Below, piece after piece: positions 1 to 7,037 of a stretch of DNA of 64,000 nt. The stretch comes from CBDCGJ01 sp965238305 (GTDB lineage Bacteria > Pseudomonadota > Alphaproteobacteria > GCA-2731375): NCBI GenBank assembly GCA_965238305.1, contig CBDEHK010000001.1:62001-126000 (forward strand), given 5' to 3'. The notes below the pieces were generated by a model. That model saw only the letters and a list, made by a program, of their open reading frames with translations, searched no databases and was not told the DNA's origin. Numbering within the stretch: position 1 is the first letter of the stretch; each line of letters begins with the position of its first letter. The translations under genes and the position numbers were made by a program.

Positions 1-1
1 T

Positions 2-778
2 GGCGCTGCACGCCTATTTGGCATTCGCCTGCCGCTCAACTTCAATTCGCCCTACCAATCGACCGGGATTACCGATTTCTGGCGCCGCTGGCATCTGACC
101 TTGTCTCGTTTCCTGCGTAACTATCTCTATATAGCGATGGGCGGCAATCGCAAAGGCAAGGCCCGGCGCTATTTCAATTTGATGGCGACGATGGTGCTGG
201 GCGGATTGTGGCATGGCGCCGGCTGGGGCTTCTTGTTATGGGGCGCCCTGCATGGTCTATTCCTAGTCATTAATCACCTCTGGCGAATGATTTTCGGCAA
301 GGCCAGCGACAATCCGTTGCCTAGAACGTTTTCTCGATTTTTCACAATTATCATTGTGATGCTGGCCTGGGTGCCATTCCGGGCCGAAAGTATCGAGGGC
401 GCCTTCGCGATTTATACCGGCATGATGACGTTGCCGTTGGACTGGCAATCGACCCTTGGCGCTTTAGGCTTGCTCGGGTTCACTTTTAGTGGACCCGAAG
501 TAAGTTCGGACAATCTTGAAGCTATCGCCTGGCTGGCGTTCTGGTTGCTGCTGCTATGGCAAGCACCGAATACCCAACAAGTGATGGCCCGTCACGAGCC
601 AGCCTATAAATACGATCAAGAAGTGATGACGCGTGACCCACTGCCGTGGGTAATGCGGGGACCGAGGGCGCTATTTTGGCAGCCGAATTGGCGCTGGGGT
701 ATAGGTATCGGTTTATTATTTGCGATTTCGATCCTGAACCTTAACCGGGTCAGCGAATTCCTCTATTATCAGTTCTAA
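2..778 (+). CDS. MBOAT family O-acyltransferase (C-terminal part, cut by window edge)
   Basis: This is the last 258 codons of a membrane-bound O-acyltransferase of the AlgI/DltB type; the frame is open from base 2 and the start lies before the window. The family motif DFWRRWHLTLSRF is near the beginning, followed by GGLWHGAGWGF, which carries the invariant active-site histidine. Several hydrophobic segments fit a polytopic inner-membrane protein. Family members move an acyl group, usually acetyl, through the membrane on to an exopolysaccharide or cell-wall polymer. The next gene begins 11 bases downstream on the same strand and is probably its partner. The polymer modified cannot be told from this fragment. 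Confidence 0.92.
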   Translation, partial: GAARLFGIRLPLNFNSPYQSTGITDFWRRWHLTLSRFLRNYLYIAMGGNRKGKARRYFNLMATMVLGGLWHGAGWGFLLWGALHGLFLVINHLWRMIFGKASDNPLPRTFSRFFTIIIVMLAWVPFRAESIEGAFAIYTGMMTLPLDWQSTLGALGLLGFTFSGPEVSSDNLEAIAWLAFWLLLLWQAPNTQQVMARHEPAYKYDQEVMTRDPLPWVMRGPRALFWQPNWRWGIGIGLLFAISILNLNRVSEFLYYQF

Positions 779-789
779 AGGACAGGGAG

Positions 790-2034
790 ATGGCAGCGCA
801 TAAAACATATTTGACTATTCTCACCCTGACCGTTCTGGCGATAGGTATTTTGTCTGCCATCGTCAATGTTGTGGTTGATCCCTATGGCGTCCATCGACTG
901 GTCTCAATTGCGGGCTTCAACAAATTGAAGCCGTCCGCTCAAACCAATCTGCGTCTGGCTAAAACCTATGATGTGAAGCGGGTACGCCCGGATGCTATCT
1001 TCCTTGGTAATTCCAGAGTTGATCAGGGCTTTGACCCCCATCTCGCCTCCGTCAAATTCAATCGGGTGGTTTATAATGCCGGCCTGCCCGGCTCCTCAAT
1101 TTACGAGCTCTATCGTTTCTTGGAACATACCCAGGCAACCGGCCGGCTTAATCGGGTGGTGTTGGCGTTGGATGTGTTCAGTTTCAACACCAATATCGAC
1201 CGCGCCGCGTCGTCGTTCTCGGAAGGCCGGCTTTTGGTGCAAGGCGACGGCACCCCGACGCCTTTTTGGGATATCGAACGCATTCGCGATGTTCATCACA
1301 TTTATATAGCGTGGCCGACTTTGATGAAATCGATCACAACGATCGCCGATCAAGACAAAGGATGGGCGTCGACCCGCACCATCTTGGGTTACAATCCAAT
1401 GATCGAGGGTCAATATTTTATTGAAAAAACCGGCTACAAAAAAACCTTCGAGAAAAAGGATAAAAATTATCTGCGCCGCCTTCGCCGTCGGCAGATGAAC
1501 CTGGCGCCGACAAAATCCTGGCCCATTGGCTCGATGGCTTATTTCACCAAAATCGTCGAATTTTGCCGGAAAAATGATATTCAGCTTGATCTGCTCATTC
1601 ATCCTTTTCACGCCCATGTGCTTGAAATTATGCATGAAACTGGGATTTGGCCAACTTTCGAAGCCTGGAAGCGGGAGCTGGTCGCGGTGCTGGCCTCCGA
1701 TAAGGCGCGGCATCCGAACGCGCCGGAATTTCCCCTATGGGATTTCAGCACCTATAACCCGATGACGACGGAGGCCGTTCCCGCTGACGATGCTAAGCAG
1801 CAAATGAAGTGGTTCTGGGAATCATCCCATTATAAAGAAATCGCCGGCACGGTTATGGCTATCCGCATGTATAACCTGCCGCGCCAAGAATTGGTGCCGC
1901 CAGGCTTTGGCGTGAAACTCAATCCACAGAATTTGGAAGCACATTTGCAATCGTATGCCGCGCAACGCCAAATCTATCATCGGACCCATGCAGACGAAAT
2001 AACAGTCCTAGAACAACTGTACCAACGTAAATAA
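790..2034 (+). CDS. membrane-anchored SGNH-hydrolase-like protein, MBOAT partner
   Basis: This 414-residue protein has one N-terminal hydrophobic anchor (about residues 8-30), so the rest is probably periplasmic. Near residue 72 it reads IFLGNSRVDQGFDP, which resembles the first block of SGNH/AlgJ-AlgX-like acetyltransferase partners, where the small residue and Ser of GNSR would sit at the active site. I cannot place the other catalytic residues securely. The start has a good ribosome site (AGGACAGGGAG just before it) and lies 11 bases after the MBOAT gene, so the two are almost certainly co-transcribed. By analogy with AlgI/AlgJ pairs it may transfer the acyl group to a polysaccharide. Function is inferred from context. 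Confidence 0.8.
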   Translation: MAAHKTYLTILTLTVLAIGILSAIVNVVVDPYGVHRLVSIAGFNKLKPSAQTNLRLAKTYDVKRVRPDAIFLGNSRVDQGFDPHLASVKFNRVVYNAGLPGSSIYELYRFLEHTQATGRLNRVVLALDVFSFNTNIDRAASSFSEGRLLVQGDGTPTPFWDIERIRDVHHIYIAWPTLMKSITTIADQDKGWASTRTILGYNPMIEGQYFIEKTGYKKTFEKKDKNYLRRLRRRQMNLAPTKSWPIGSMAYFTKIVEFCRKNDIQLDLLIHPFHAHVLEIMHETGIWPTFEAWKRELVAVLASDKARHPNAPEFPLWDFSTYNPMTTEAVPADDAKQQMKWFWESSHYKEIAGTVMAIRMYNLPRQELVPPGFGVKLNPQNLEAHLQSYAAQRQIYHRTHADEITVLEQLYQRK

Positions 2035-2040
2035 CCAGGA

Positions 2041-3597
2041 TCAGCCGTCTTTGACGGTCTTTTTCGACAACATCATCGATGGAATTAGGGTTAGCGTGAA
2101 GATCAATCCAGTGACCAAAAATCCATCGCGGAAGGCAAATGTCGAGGCCTGCGCCATGACCGTTTGCATGAGATAGCCAAATGCCGTTGGCAAGCTGTCG
2201 ATCCCGAATAAGCCGGCTTGTTCAATCAACTCGCCCAATTTTCGTAATAATTCCTGTGTCGCGGTATTGTCCGGCGTTTGCGTAGCGATCAAATGGTCCC
2301 GGTGGTGGCTCAACCTTAAATCCACATAGATTGCCGCGATATTAACACCCAATGCACCACCCAACTGGCGAATGAAATTAAAGGTTCCGGCGGCGTAGGG
2401 TAAAAGCTGCGGCTCCAAGGTTCGAATGCCATGAAATTGCAATGACGGAATGATCAAGCCCAATCCGATCCGACCAAATAGCACTGTAAGACCGATGAAC
2501 CAGAAGCTTGTGTTCACATCGACATCAAACAACATAAATGAGCTGCTGGCGAAAATTATCAGACCGATTGTTACGGTACGGCGCGGCGACCAAACTTGCG
2601 CCAACATTCCTGACAAGGGAAATACCACGATCATGATCAGGCCGGCGGGCAGCAACATCATGCCAGCCGTAGTGGCGTCAAAACCCTGGATCGTTCGAAC
2701 AAAAAGCGGGATTAAATAGATGCTCGCGAACATCCCGGCACCAAAGGCAAAGGCCACAATACTGGTATAGGTAAAGTTGCGATTAAGGAACAACCGCACT
2801 TCCAACAATGGCGATCTTGTCACCAATTCCCAGGCAATGAAAATTAAGAGTGCGACCGCCGAAGCAATGAGCGGCAGGATCACGTCCGTTGAACCCCATC
2901 CCAATCTCTGCCCATTTGACATCGCATAAAGAAAACTGATCACACTAATTGTCACTAGGGCGAAGCTCCACCAGTTGAACGGCCGGCGTTGGCTGGCTTC
3001 AATCTTTTCCGGCAACCAATAAAGGGCAAAAGCGGCCGCGATAAAGGACAGCGGCAACATCGGCGTGAAGAGATAACGCCAACCAATCTCATCAACGATC
3101 ATGCCGCCAAGGACCGGCCCAAAGGCCGGAGCCATAACGATCCCCATGCCGAACAAACCCATCGCCCGGCCGCGTTCGGCCAACGGAAAAATCGGATAGA
3201 TAACGGTAATCGTCAGCGGTTGTAACAACCCTGCCGCTGCCCCTTGCACACAACGGGCAGCAATGAGAGTGGTAAAGTCGGTGGCTTCCTGGGCTGCGAA
3301 CGAGCCGACCGCGAACAGGATAATAGAAAAAAGAAAAGTCCGCCTGGGCCCTAAGTTTGTTACGAACCAAGCGTTCATTAACATCGTCACCGTAGTGGCG
3401 CTTAGGAACCCGGTGGAGAGCCAATGGGCAGTGTCCTGACCGACGCCAAATGCGCCCATAATATCTGTGGTCGCCACATTAACTGCAGTCGACGCCATAA
3501 TCGTCGGCACCAGACCCATCAGCAACACTAAAAGAATGATCGTGCGTTCGCGTTTGGGCGGGTAGGTTGGCTCGACCGCGCTAGCGCTGACGGACAT
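2041..3597 (-). CDS. DHA2-family MFS multidrug efflux transporter (EmrB-like)
   Basis: The protein has 518 residues and about 14 predicted hydrophobic segments, the size and topology of the DHA2 (EmrB/FarB/QacA) proton-driven drug exporters. After the first helix it shows the expected short loops, and a motif-A-like stretch NLGPRRTF follows the second helix. It is the last gene of a marR-hlyD-MFS operon and its start overlaps the end of the HlyD gene by 17 bases, which suggests coupled translation. With the HlyD protein and an outer-membrane TolC-type channel encoded elsewhere it would export hydrophobic toxins or drugs from the cytoplasm to the outside. The substrate is unknown. Confidence 0.93.
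   Translation of the reverse strand: MSVSASAVEPTYPPKRERTIILLVLLMGLVPTIMASTAVNVATTDIMGAFGVGQDTAHWLSTGFLSATTVTMLMNAWFVTNLGPRRTFLFSIILFAVGSFAAQEATDFTTLIAARCVQGAAAGLLQPLTITVIYPIFPLAERGRAMGLFGMGIVMAPAFGPVLGGMIVDEIGWRYLFTPMLPLSFIAAAFALYWLPEKIEASQRRPFNWWSFALVTISVISFLYAMSNGQRLGWGSTDVILPLIASAVALLIFIAWELVTRSPLLEVRLFLNRNFTYTSIVAFAFGAGMFASIYLIPLFVRTIQGFDATTAGMMLLPAGLIMIVVFPLSGMLAQVWSPRRTVTIGLIIFASSSFMLFDVDVNTSFWFIGLTVLFGRIGLGLIIPSLQFHGIRTLEPQLLPYAAGTFNFIRQLGGALGVNIAAIYVDLRLSHHRDHLIATQTPDNTATQELLRKLGELIEQAGLFGIDSLPTAFGYLMQTVMAQASTFAFRDGFLVTGLIFTLTLIPSMMLSKKTVKDG
2044..2064 (+). terminator. intrinsic terminator of the MBOAT operon, inside the 3' end of the facing gene
   Basis: CCGTC, a TTT loop and GACGG form a short hairpin followed by TCTTTTT, ten bases after the stop of the preceding plus-strand gene. 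The same bases encode the last residues of the convergent MFS transporter, so the terminator and the coding end share DNA. Confidence 0.55.
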
Positions 3598-4738
3598 CGA
3601 CAGATATCTCGACCATCATGCCGGGTTTCAGCAAACCGTCTTTTTGCGCCAGCGCGACTTTAACCGGCAGACGCTGGGTCACTTTGGTAAAATTACCGCT
3701 TGGATTGGGGCTCGGCAGTAACGAGAACTGCGACGTTGCAGCATGACCGATGCGAACAATTTTCCCAACAAAGGCTTGCTCCGGATAAGCATCGATAAAA
3801 ACATCGACCTTTTGCCCGAGCGTAAGCTTGCGGATATCGGTTTCTTTGACCAAGGCTTCAACCCAAATATCGTTGGGATTATGAACCAAGGCGATGCGTT
3901 GACCGGGACTGACGAATTCGCCTTCGGTAACAAATGTCCGGGTGATCACGCCATCAATCGGGCTGGTCACATCGCGATCTTGAATTTCGACCAACTGATA
4001 GTCCATTTGCGCTTCCCGTTCGGCAATTTTGTGCTGCAGTCGGATGCGTTCCTTTTGTAGGACTTTGACCCGCTCGGTTTCAGCGGATACCGTATTCAAT
4101 TCGGTCTGCGCGATCCGAATATCCGACAACGCCGCCACATAAGCGCGTTCCGCCCGCAGACTGGCATTGCGCGTACTCTCCATTCGATCCCGGGCAATCA
4201 CACCCTTGTCCCAGATCTTCTTGATGCGGAGATATTCCTCCCGGGCATAGTCGCGTTCCAGGTTATATGTCTTCAATAACGCTCTCGCCGCCGTCAGTTT
4301 CGCCTGCTCATTTTCGATCTTCAGCTTCGTTTGTAACTGCACGAGTTCAATTTCAGCGCCGATACGATCTCGTTCCGCGGCAATTGCGTTCATTTGCGCC
4401 GTTGTTTCCGCCAATTTCAATTTCGCGGCCCGGGCGTCGATCAATATCATCGCCTGCCCTTTGCTAACCACTTGCCCTTCGCTGACTGGGAACTCTGTGA
4501 TTCTACCGGCGATGCGACTGCTGATCAAAGTGACATCGGCGACGATCCGGGCGTCGCTTTCCTTCACATAGTTTAGGCGGTCCAGCATGAACTGCCCGCC
4601 CCAAGCGACAAGTGCCAAAGCAGCAATGACGAGCAACAACGTCGGCACTATTCGCCGGCGGCCGGCTTTCGACTTGGCCGGAACTTGTGGCGGCGCGGGC
4701 GGGGTGCTGAGCCCGCTAATAGGTTTTTGTTCGTTCAC
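3581..4738 (-). CDS. HlyD/EmrA-family membrane-fusion (periplasmic adaptor) protein
   Basis: This is a 385-residue adaptor protein. Residues about 1-25 are cytoplasmic and Pro/Lys-rich, about 28-46 form one membrane anchor, then come a biotinyl-lipoyl-like half (PVSEGQVVSKGQAMILID), a long alpha-helical coiled-coil hairpin (about residues 105-240) and the second lipoyl/beta-barrel half (SPIDGVITRTFVTEGEFV). This is the EmrA layout. It links the inner-membrane MFS pump to an outer-membrane channel. It starts 6 bases after the marR stop and overlaps the transporter gene, so all three form one transcript, presumably induced when the MarR regulator releases its operator. Confidence 0.93.
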   Translation of the reverse strand: MNEQKPISGLSTPPAPPQVPAKSKAGRRRIVPTLLLVIAALALVAWGGQFMLDRLNYVKESDARIVADVTLISSRIAGRITEFPVSEGQVVSKGQAMILIDARAAKLKLAETTAQMNAIAAERDRIGAEIELVQLQTKLKIENEQAKLTAARALLKTYNLERDYAREEYLRIKKIWDKGVIARDRMESTRNASLRAERAYVAALSDIRIAQTELNTVSAETERVKVLQKERIRLQHKIAEREAQMDYQLVEIQDRDVTSPIDGVITRTFVTEGEFVSPGQRIALVHNPNDIWVEALVKETDIRKLTLGQKVDVFIDAYPEQAFVGKIVRIGHAATSQFSLLPSPNPSGNFTKVTQRLPVKVALAQKDGLLKPGMMVEISVDVRQR

Positions 4739-4744
4739 GTGGTC

Positions 4745-5191
4745 TTAAACCCCTGATGACTTTGAAAGCAGACGATCGAATACCCGCAAGCAAACTTCCA
4801 GGTCTTGTTCGTCAATATCCGTCATAAATTCGTATCTAACACGTGATACGACGTCGTTGAATTCTTCCATGCGTTCTTTAGCTTTTGGGCTCAAAAACAC
4901 CGTTTTGTAACGGCGGTCGTGTGCGTGTTCGCGCCGTTCGATCATGCCGGCTTGCGCCATTTTATCTAAGATCCGCACCAGGGTCGGCCCTTCGACCCCA
5001 ATAGTTGTTGCAATTTCGCGTTGAACAAGACCTTCACCATGTTGGTGCAAAGCTCTTAAGACCAACCATTGCGCCAAGGTCAACCCATGGGCACGCAGGT
5101 TTTTGTCAATCTGGTGACGCCAAGCGCGCGCAACTTCACCAAGGCGAAATGCAAAACGATCACGAAGCGGTTCATATACGTCCATATCCAT
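4745..5191 (-). CDS. MarR-family transcriptional regulator
   Basis: This 148-residue protein has the winged-helix fold of the MarR family. HGEGLVQREIATTIGVEGPTLVRILDKM is the helix-turn-helix region (about residues 51-78), and RREHAHDRRYKTVFLS forms the wing with the usual Asp-Arg pair. As the first gene of the operon with a HlyD adaptor and an MFS pump, it is most likely the local repressor relieved by a pump substrate. A near-perfect palindrome lies over its predicted promoter 23 bases upstream. The start could also be the Met two codons further in; no strong ribosome site separates the two. Confidence 0.92.
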   Translation of the reverse strand: MDMDVYEPLRDRFAFRLGEVARAWRHQIDKNLRAHGLTLAQWLVLRALHQHGEGLVQREIATTIGVEGPTLVRILDKMAQAGMIERREHAHDRRYKTVFLSPKAKERMEEFNDVVSRVRYEFMTDIDEQDLEVCLRVFDRLLSKSSGV

Positions 5192-5213
5192 AGTCCAAAA
5201 ATTCGTTGCTTAT

Positions 5214-5247
5214 TTAATAGATAGCAAGCTAACTATTAGTATATCAA
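5214..5247 (-). promoter_or_regulatory. promoter and palindromic MarR operator of the efflux operon
   Basis: Two 12-base arms at 5214-5225 and 5228-5239 (TTAATAGATAGC and GCTAACTATTAG) match as an inverted repeat at 10 of 12 positions around an AA centre. Read on the minus strand, a TTGATA -35 box (5242-5247) and a TATCTA -10 box (5218-5223) are 18 bases apart. The palindrome covers the -10 box and the spacer, so a bound dimer would block transcription of marR and the pump genes. The assignment of MarR as the ligand of this site is inferred. Confidence 0.7.
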
Positions 5248-5330
5248 TGGCGAAAATATTATCAACAATCTTAATGTACATAAATTTCTGGTTATATAAT
5301 TTTTATTCACGTATATTTTTGTTTTAATAG

Positions 5331-5358
5331 TTGAAATACGGAATTCAATTGGTAATAT
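5331..5358 (+). promoter_or_regulatory. predicted sigma-70 promoter of the cysG-cysI-cysH operon
   Basis: TTGAAA (5331-5336) and TAATAT (5353-5358) are separated by 16 bases in an AT-rich stretch. Transcription from here would give a leader of roughly 220-230 bases that includes the SAM-II-like element. Bases 5248-5330 are very AT-rich and show nothing else I can name. Confidence 0.5.
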
Positions 5359-5470
5359 ATCCTATAGTTCCTGTGGCGAGGCGGATCGACGCAGGTATCC
5401 AAGGAAAACGACCATAGAATGACGACTATTGAAATAGAGGAATAGTTCACCTGGGTTCGCTCAAAAGAAC

Positions 5471-5522
5471 TCGCGGGATTTGATAGGGCAGCTTGCTACC
5501 GCGTTAAAATTGCTAAAGCGCC
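5471..5522 (+). promoter_or_regulatory. SAM-II (metA-type) riboswitch aptamer
   Basis: The stretch has the conserved order of the compact alphaproteobacterial SAM-II aptamer. Stem arm CGCGG (5472-5476) is followed by GATTTG, a loop containing GGCAGCTTGCTA, the closing arm CCGCG (5499-5503), then GTTAAA (5503-5508) and TTGCTAAAGCG (5510-5520). Loop bases GGC (5487-5489) can pair with GCC (5520-5522) and AGC (5490-5492) with GCT (5512-5514), giving the expected pseudoknot. It lies about 70 bases before the cysG start. SAM-II elements normally lower expression of methionine-pathway genes when S-adenosylmethionine is plentiful; here the target would be sulfite reduction and siroheme synthesis. 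Recognised from memory of the consensus, not from a covariance search. Confidence 0.8.
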
Positions 5523-5585
5523 ACGGGGAATGCCTCCGTGGGCCCGGATTGTAGCTGTTGAGCAAACAACCCAGTGGAACGGAGG
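5521..5585 (+). promoter_or_regulatory. expression platform: hairpin with anti-Shine-Dalgarno
   Basis: CCACGGGG (5521-5528) and CTCCGTGG (5534-5541) form a hairpin with a five-base loop. Its 3' arm contains CCTCCGT (5533-5539), which is also perfectly complementary over 7 bases to ACGGAGG (5579-5585), the Shine-Dalgarno of cysG. The first two bases of the hairpin are the ones the aptamer pseudoknot would use. Inferred logic: ligand-bound pseudoknot opens the hairpin, the freed CCTCCGT masks the ribosome site, and translation is shut off. Confidence 0.6.
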
Positions 5586-5591
5586 ATGAAG

Positions 5592-6701
5592 ATGTTTCCA
5601 ATTTCGAACAGCCAGCAACAGACATGCGACCTGACCGGTGCGTCCGCGCAACGTCAATCGCTGCCGATATTTCTAAATTTGGCCGGCAAGCGGTGCCTGG
5701 TTATTGGCGGTGGTGAAGCAGCGATCGCAAAAATTCGACAATTATTCGACGCTGGCGCCAAAATCACCGTCGTCACGGAAAATGCCCATGCCACACTTAT
5801 TGATTGGGCCATTGGCGATGCCTTAATCCTCGTGCGGCGGACTTTTGTGGCCGACGATTTCCAAAATGTTTCACTCGCCTTCATTGCCGACGAAGATTCG
5901 AGCCAAATCGGCGCCGCGGTGACCTTAGCGCATCAAGCGGGTGCCTTGGTCAACGTAGTGGACGGACCGGAGCATTCAGACTTTATTATGCCGGCCCATG
6001 TCGATCGCGGCCCGATAACCGTCGCTATCGGCACTCAGGGCTTGGCGCCGACATTAGCGGTGAAATTACGGCAGGAAATGGATGCGTTATTACCGGAACG
6101 GCTGGGCGAACTCGCCACCTTTGCCGGGCGTTATCGCGACGCTGTGAAATCAACAAAATCCTCGCCAGTGGCGCGGCGCAAATTCTGGCAGGGGTTTTTC
6201 GATGGACCGGTCGCCGAAGCGGTGCTGGCCGGCGATGAGGCGTTGGCCTTTGACGGTATGTTGAGAGCGATCAACAAAACCGGCGATAATTCGGAAGATG
6301 GCCGGGTAACGTTTATAGCGGCGCCGGAATTTGACATCGACTTGTTGCCGATCGGCGCCTTGCGCCGGCTTTATCGCGCTGATGTGGTCGCCTTCAGCGG
6401 TCGCCTGCCGATCGCTCTGGCGAATAAAATCCGCCGCGAAGCCGAGTTGGTAAAATTCGGTGCGGATGAAGCCCAAGCCCTAGCCGACCTTAGCGAAAAG
6501 GCGAATTCTGGCGCGCGCGTGGTGATCTTAAGCGATCAGGCAAGCCACTTGGAAGCGGCGGAAGACTATCTATCACGGAATGCCCATCACCATTCTGTCG
6601 AACGATTTGATAGCGGTCAGTTCAAGACGGGTAATCCATTTGTTTCCGCGGCTACGGTGTCAAGCCATCCGCTTGCAGCTAAATTAGGAGGCGCAAACTA
6701 A
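5592..6701 (+). CDS. cysG: siroheme synthase (precorrin-2 dehydrogenase/ferrochelatase) with shortened methyltransferase-like tail
   Basis: The protein has 369 residues. Residues about 24-220 are a complete CysG(N)/Met8-type domain: NLAGKRCLVIGGGEAAIAKI is the NAD-binding loop, and the following dimerisation and chelatase regions are present. This half oxidises precorrin-2 and inserts iron to give siroheme for the sulfite reductase encoded next. Residues about 236-345 resemble the start of a uroporphyrinogen-III methyltransferase (RVTFIAAPEFDIDLLPIGALRRLYRAD..), but the domain is about 110 instead of about 240 residues and lacks most of the SAM-binding part. The start at 5592 is chosen because GGAGG lies 6 bases before it; a GTG at 5574 would swallow that site. 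Confidence 0.88.
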   Translation: MFPISNSQQQTCDLTGASAQRQSLPIFLNLAGKRCLVIGGGEAAIAKIRQLFDAGAKITVVTENAHATLIDWAIGDALILVRRTFVADDFQNVSLAFIADEDSSQIGAAVTLAHQAGALVNVVDGPEHSDFIMPAHVDRGPITVAIGTQGLAPTLAVKLRQEMDALLPERLGELATFAGRYRDAVKSTKSSPVARRKFWQGFFDGPVAEAVLAGDEALAFDGMLRAINKTGDNSEDGRVTFIAAPEFDIDLLPIGALRRLYRADVVAFSGRLPIALANKIRREAELVKFGADEAQALADLSEKANSGARVVILSDQASHLEAAEDYLSRNAHHHSVERFDSGQFKTGNPFVSAATVSSHPLAAKLGGAN

Positions 6702-7027
6702 TGCAAATCGTCACCGCCAACCGCTTAACCGATGGCCGCGCAATCTATTTAACCTCGACCGACGAATGGCATGAAGATGTCGCGCAAGCCTGCTGTGTCA
6801 AAGGCGAGGACGCCGGTGCGCGTCTGTTGCAGATTGCGGATGTCGCCGTCGCCCAACAACAAATTGTCGATCCCTATTTGATTGACGTCGATGACAACGA
6901 CGCTGCCCGCCCAACGCGTTATCGCGAATGGATCAGGGCTTCCGGCCCTAGTGTCGAAACCGGGCGTGTCGAAACCGGGCGTGTCGAAACCGGGCGCGTC
7001 GATACTGACGCCCCACTACAGCCTTAG
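6701..7027 (+). CDS. DUF2849 protein of the sulfite-reduction operon
   Basis: This 108-residue protein matches the small alphaproteobacterial DUF2849 family, which is typically found between cysG and cysI. It opens with MQIVTANRLTDGRAIYLT and continues with the conserved Trp-containing strand region. Its ATG overlaps the cysG stop by one base (TAATG), and AGGAGG stands 9 bases upstream, so translation is coupled. No catalytic residues are known; a role in delivering siroheme or regulating sulfite reduction is only suggested by context. The C-terminal 25 residues are encoded by a 15-base tandem repeat (VETGR three times) and look like a recent, non-essential extension. Confidence 0.85.
   Translation: MQIVTANRLTDGRAIYLTSTDEWHEDVAQACCVKGEDAGARLLQIADVAVAQQQIVDPYLIDVDDNDAARPTRYREWIRASGPSVETGRVETGRVETGRVDTDAPLQP
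6951..7010 (+). repeat. 15-base tandem repeat inside the DUF2849 gene
   Basis: GTGTCGAAACCGGGC is present three times without change (6951-6965, 6966-6980, 6981-6995), followed by a fourth diverged unit to 7010. The unit length is a multiple of three, so it adds VETGR pentapeptides without breaking the frame. Confidence 0.95.
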
Positions 7028-7037
7028 GACTAACATT

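Noticed and set aside
1096..1713. Long open frame on the minus strand
   Set aside because: Lies wholly inside the plus-strand SGNH-like gene, has no family motif and no ribosome site; a shadow frame of GC-rich coding DNA. The same holds for similar frames at 6948-7586, 20297-20845 and 43859-44446.
5574..5591. GTG start of cysG six codons upstream
   Set aside because: The extra codons consist of the ribosome site itself (GGAGG 5581-5585); no other site is found before the GTG.
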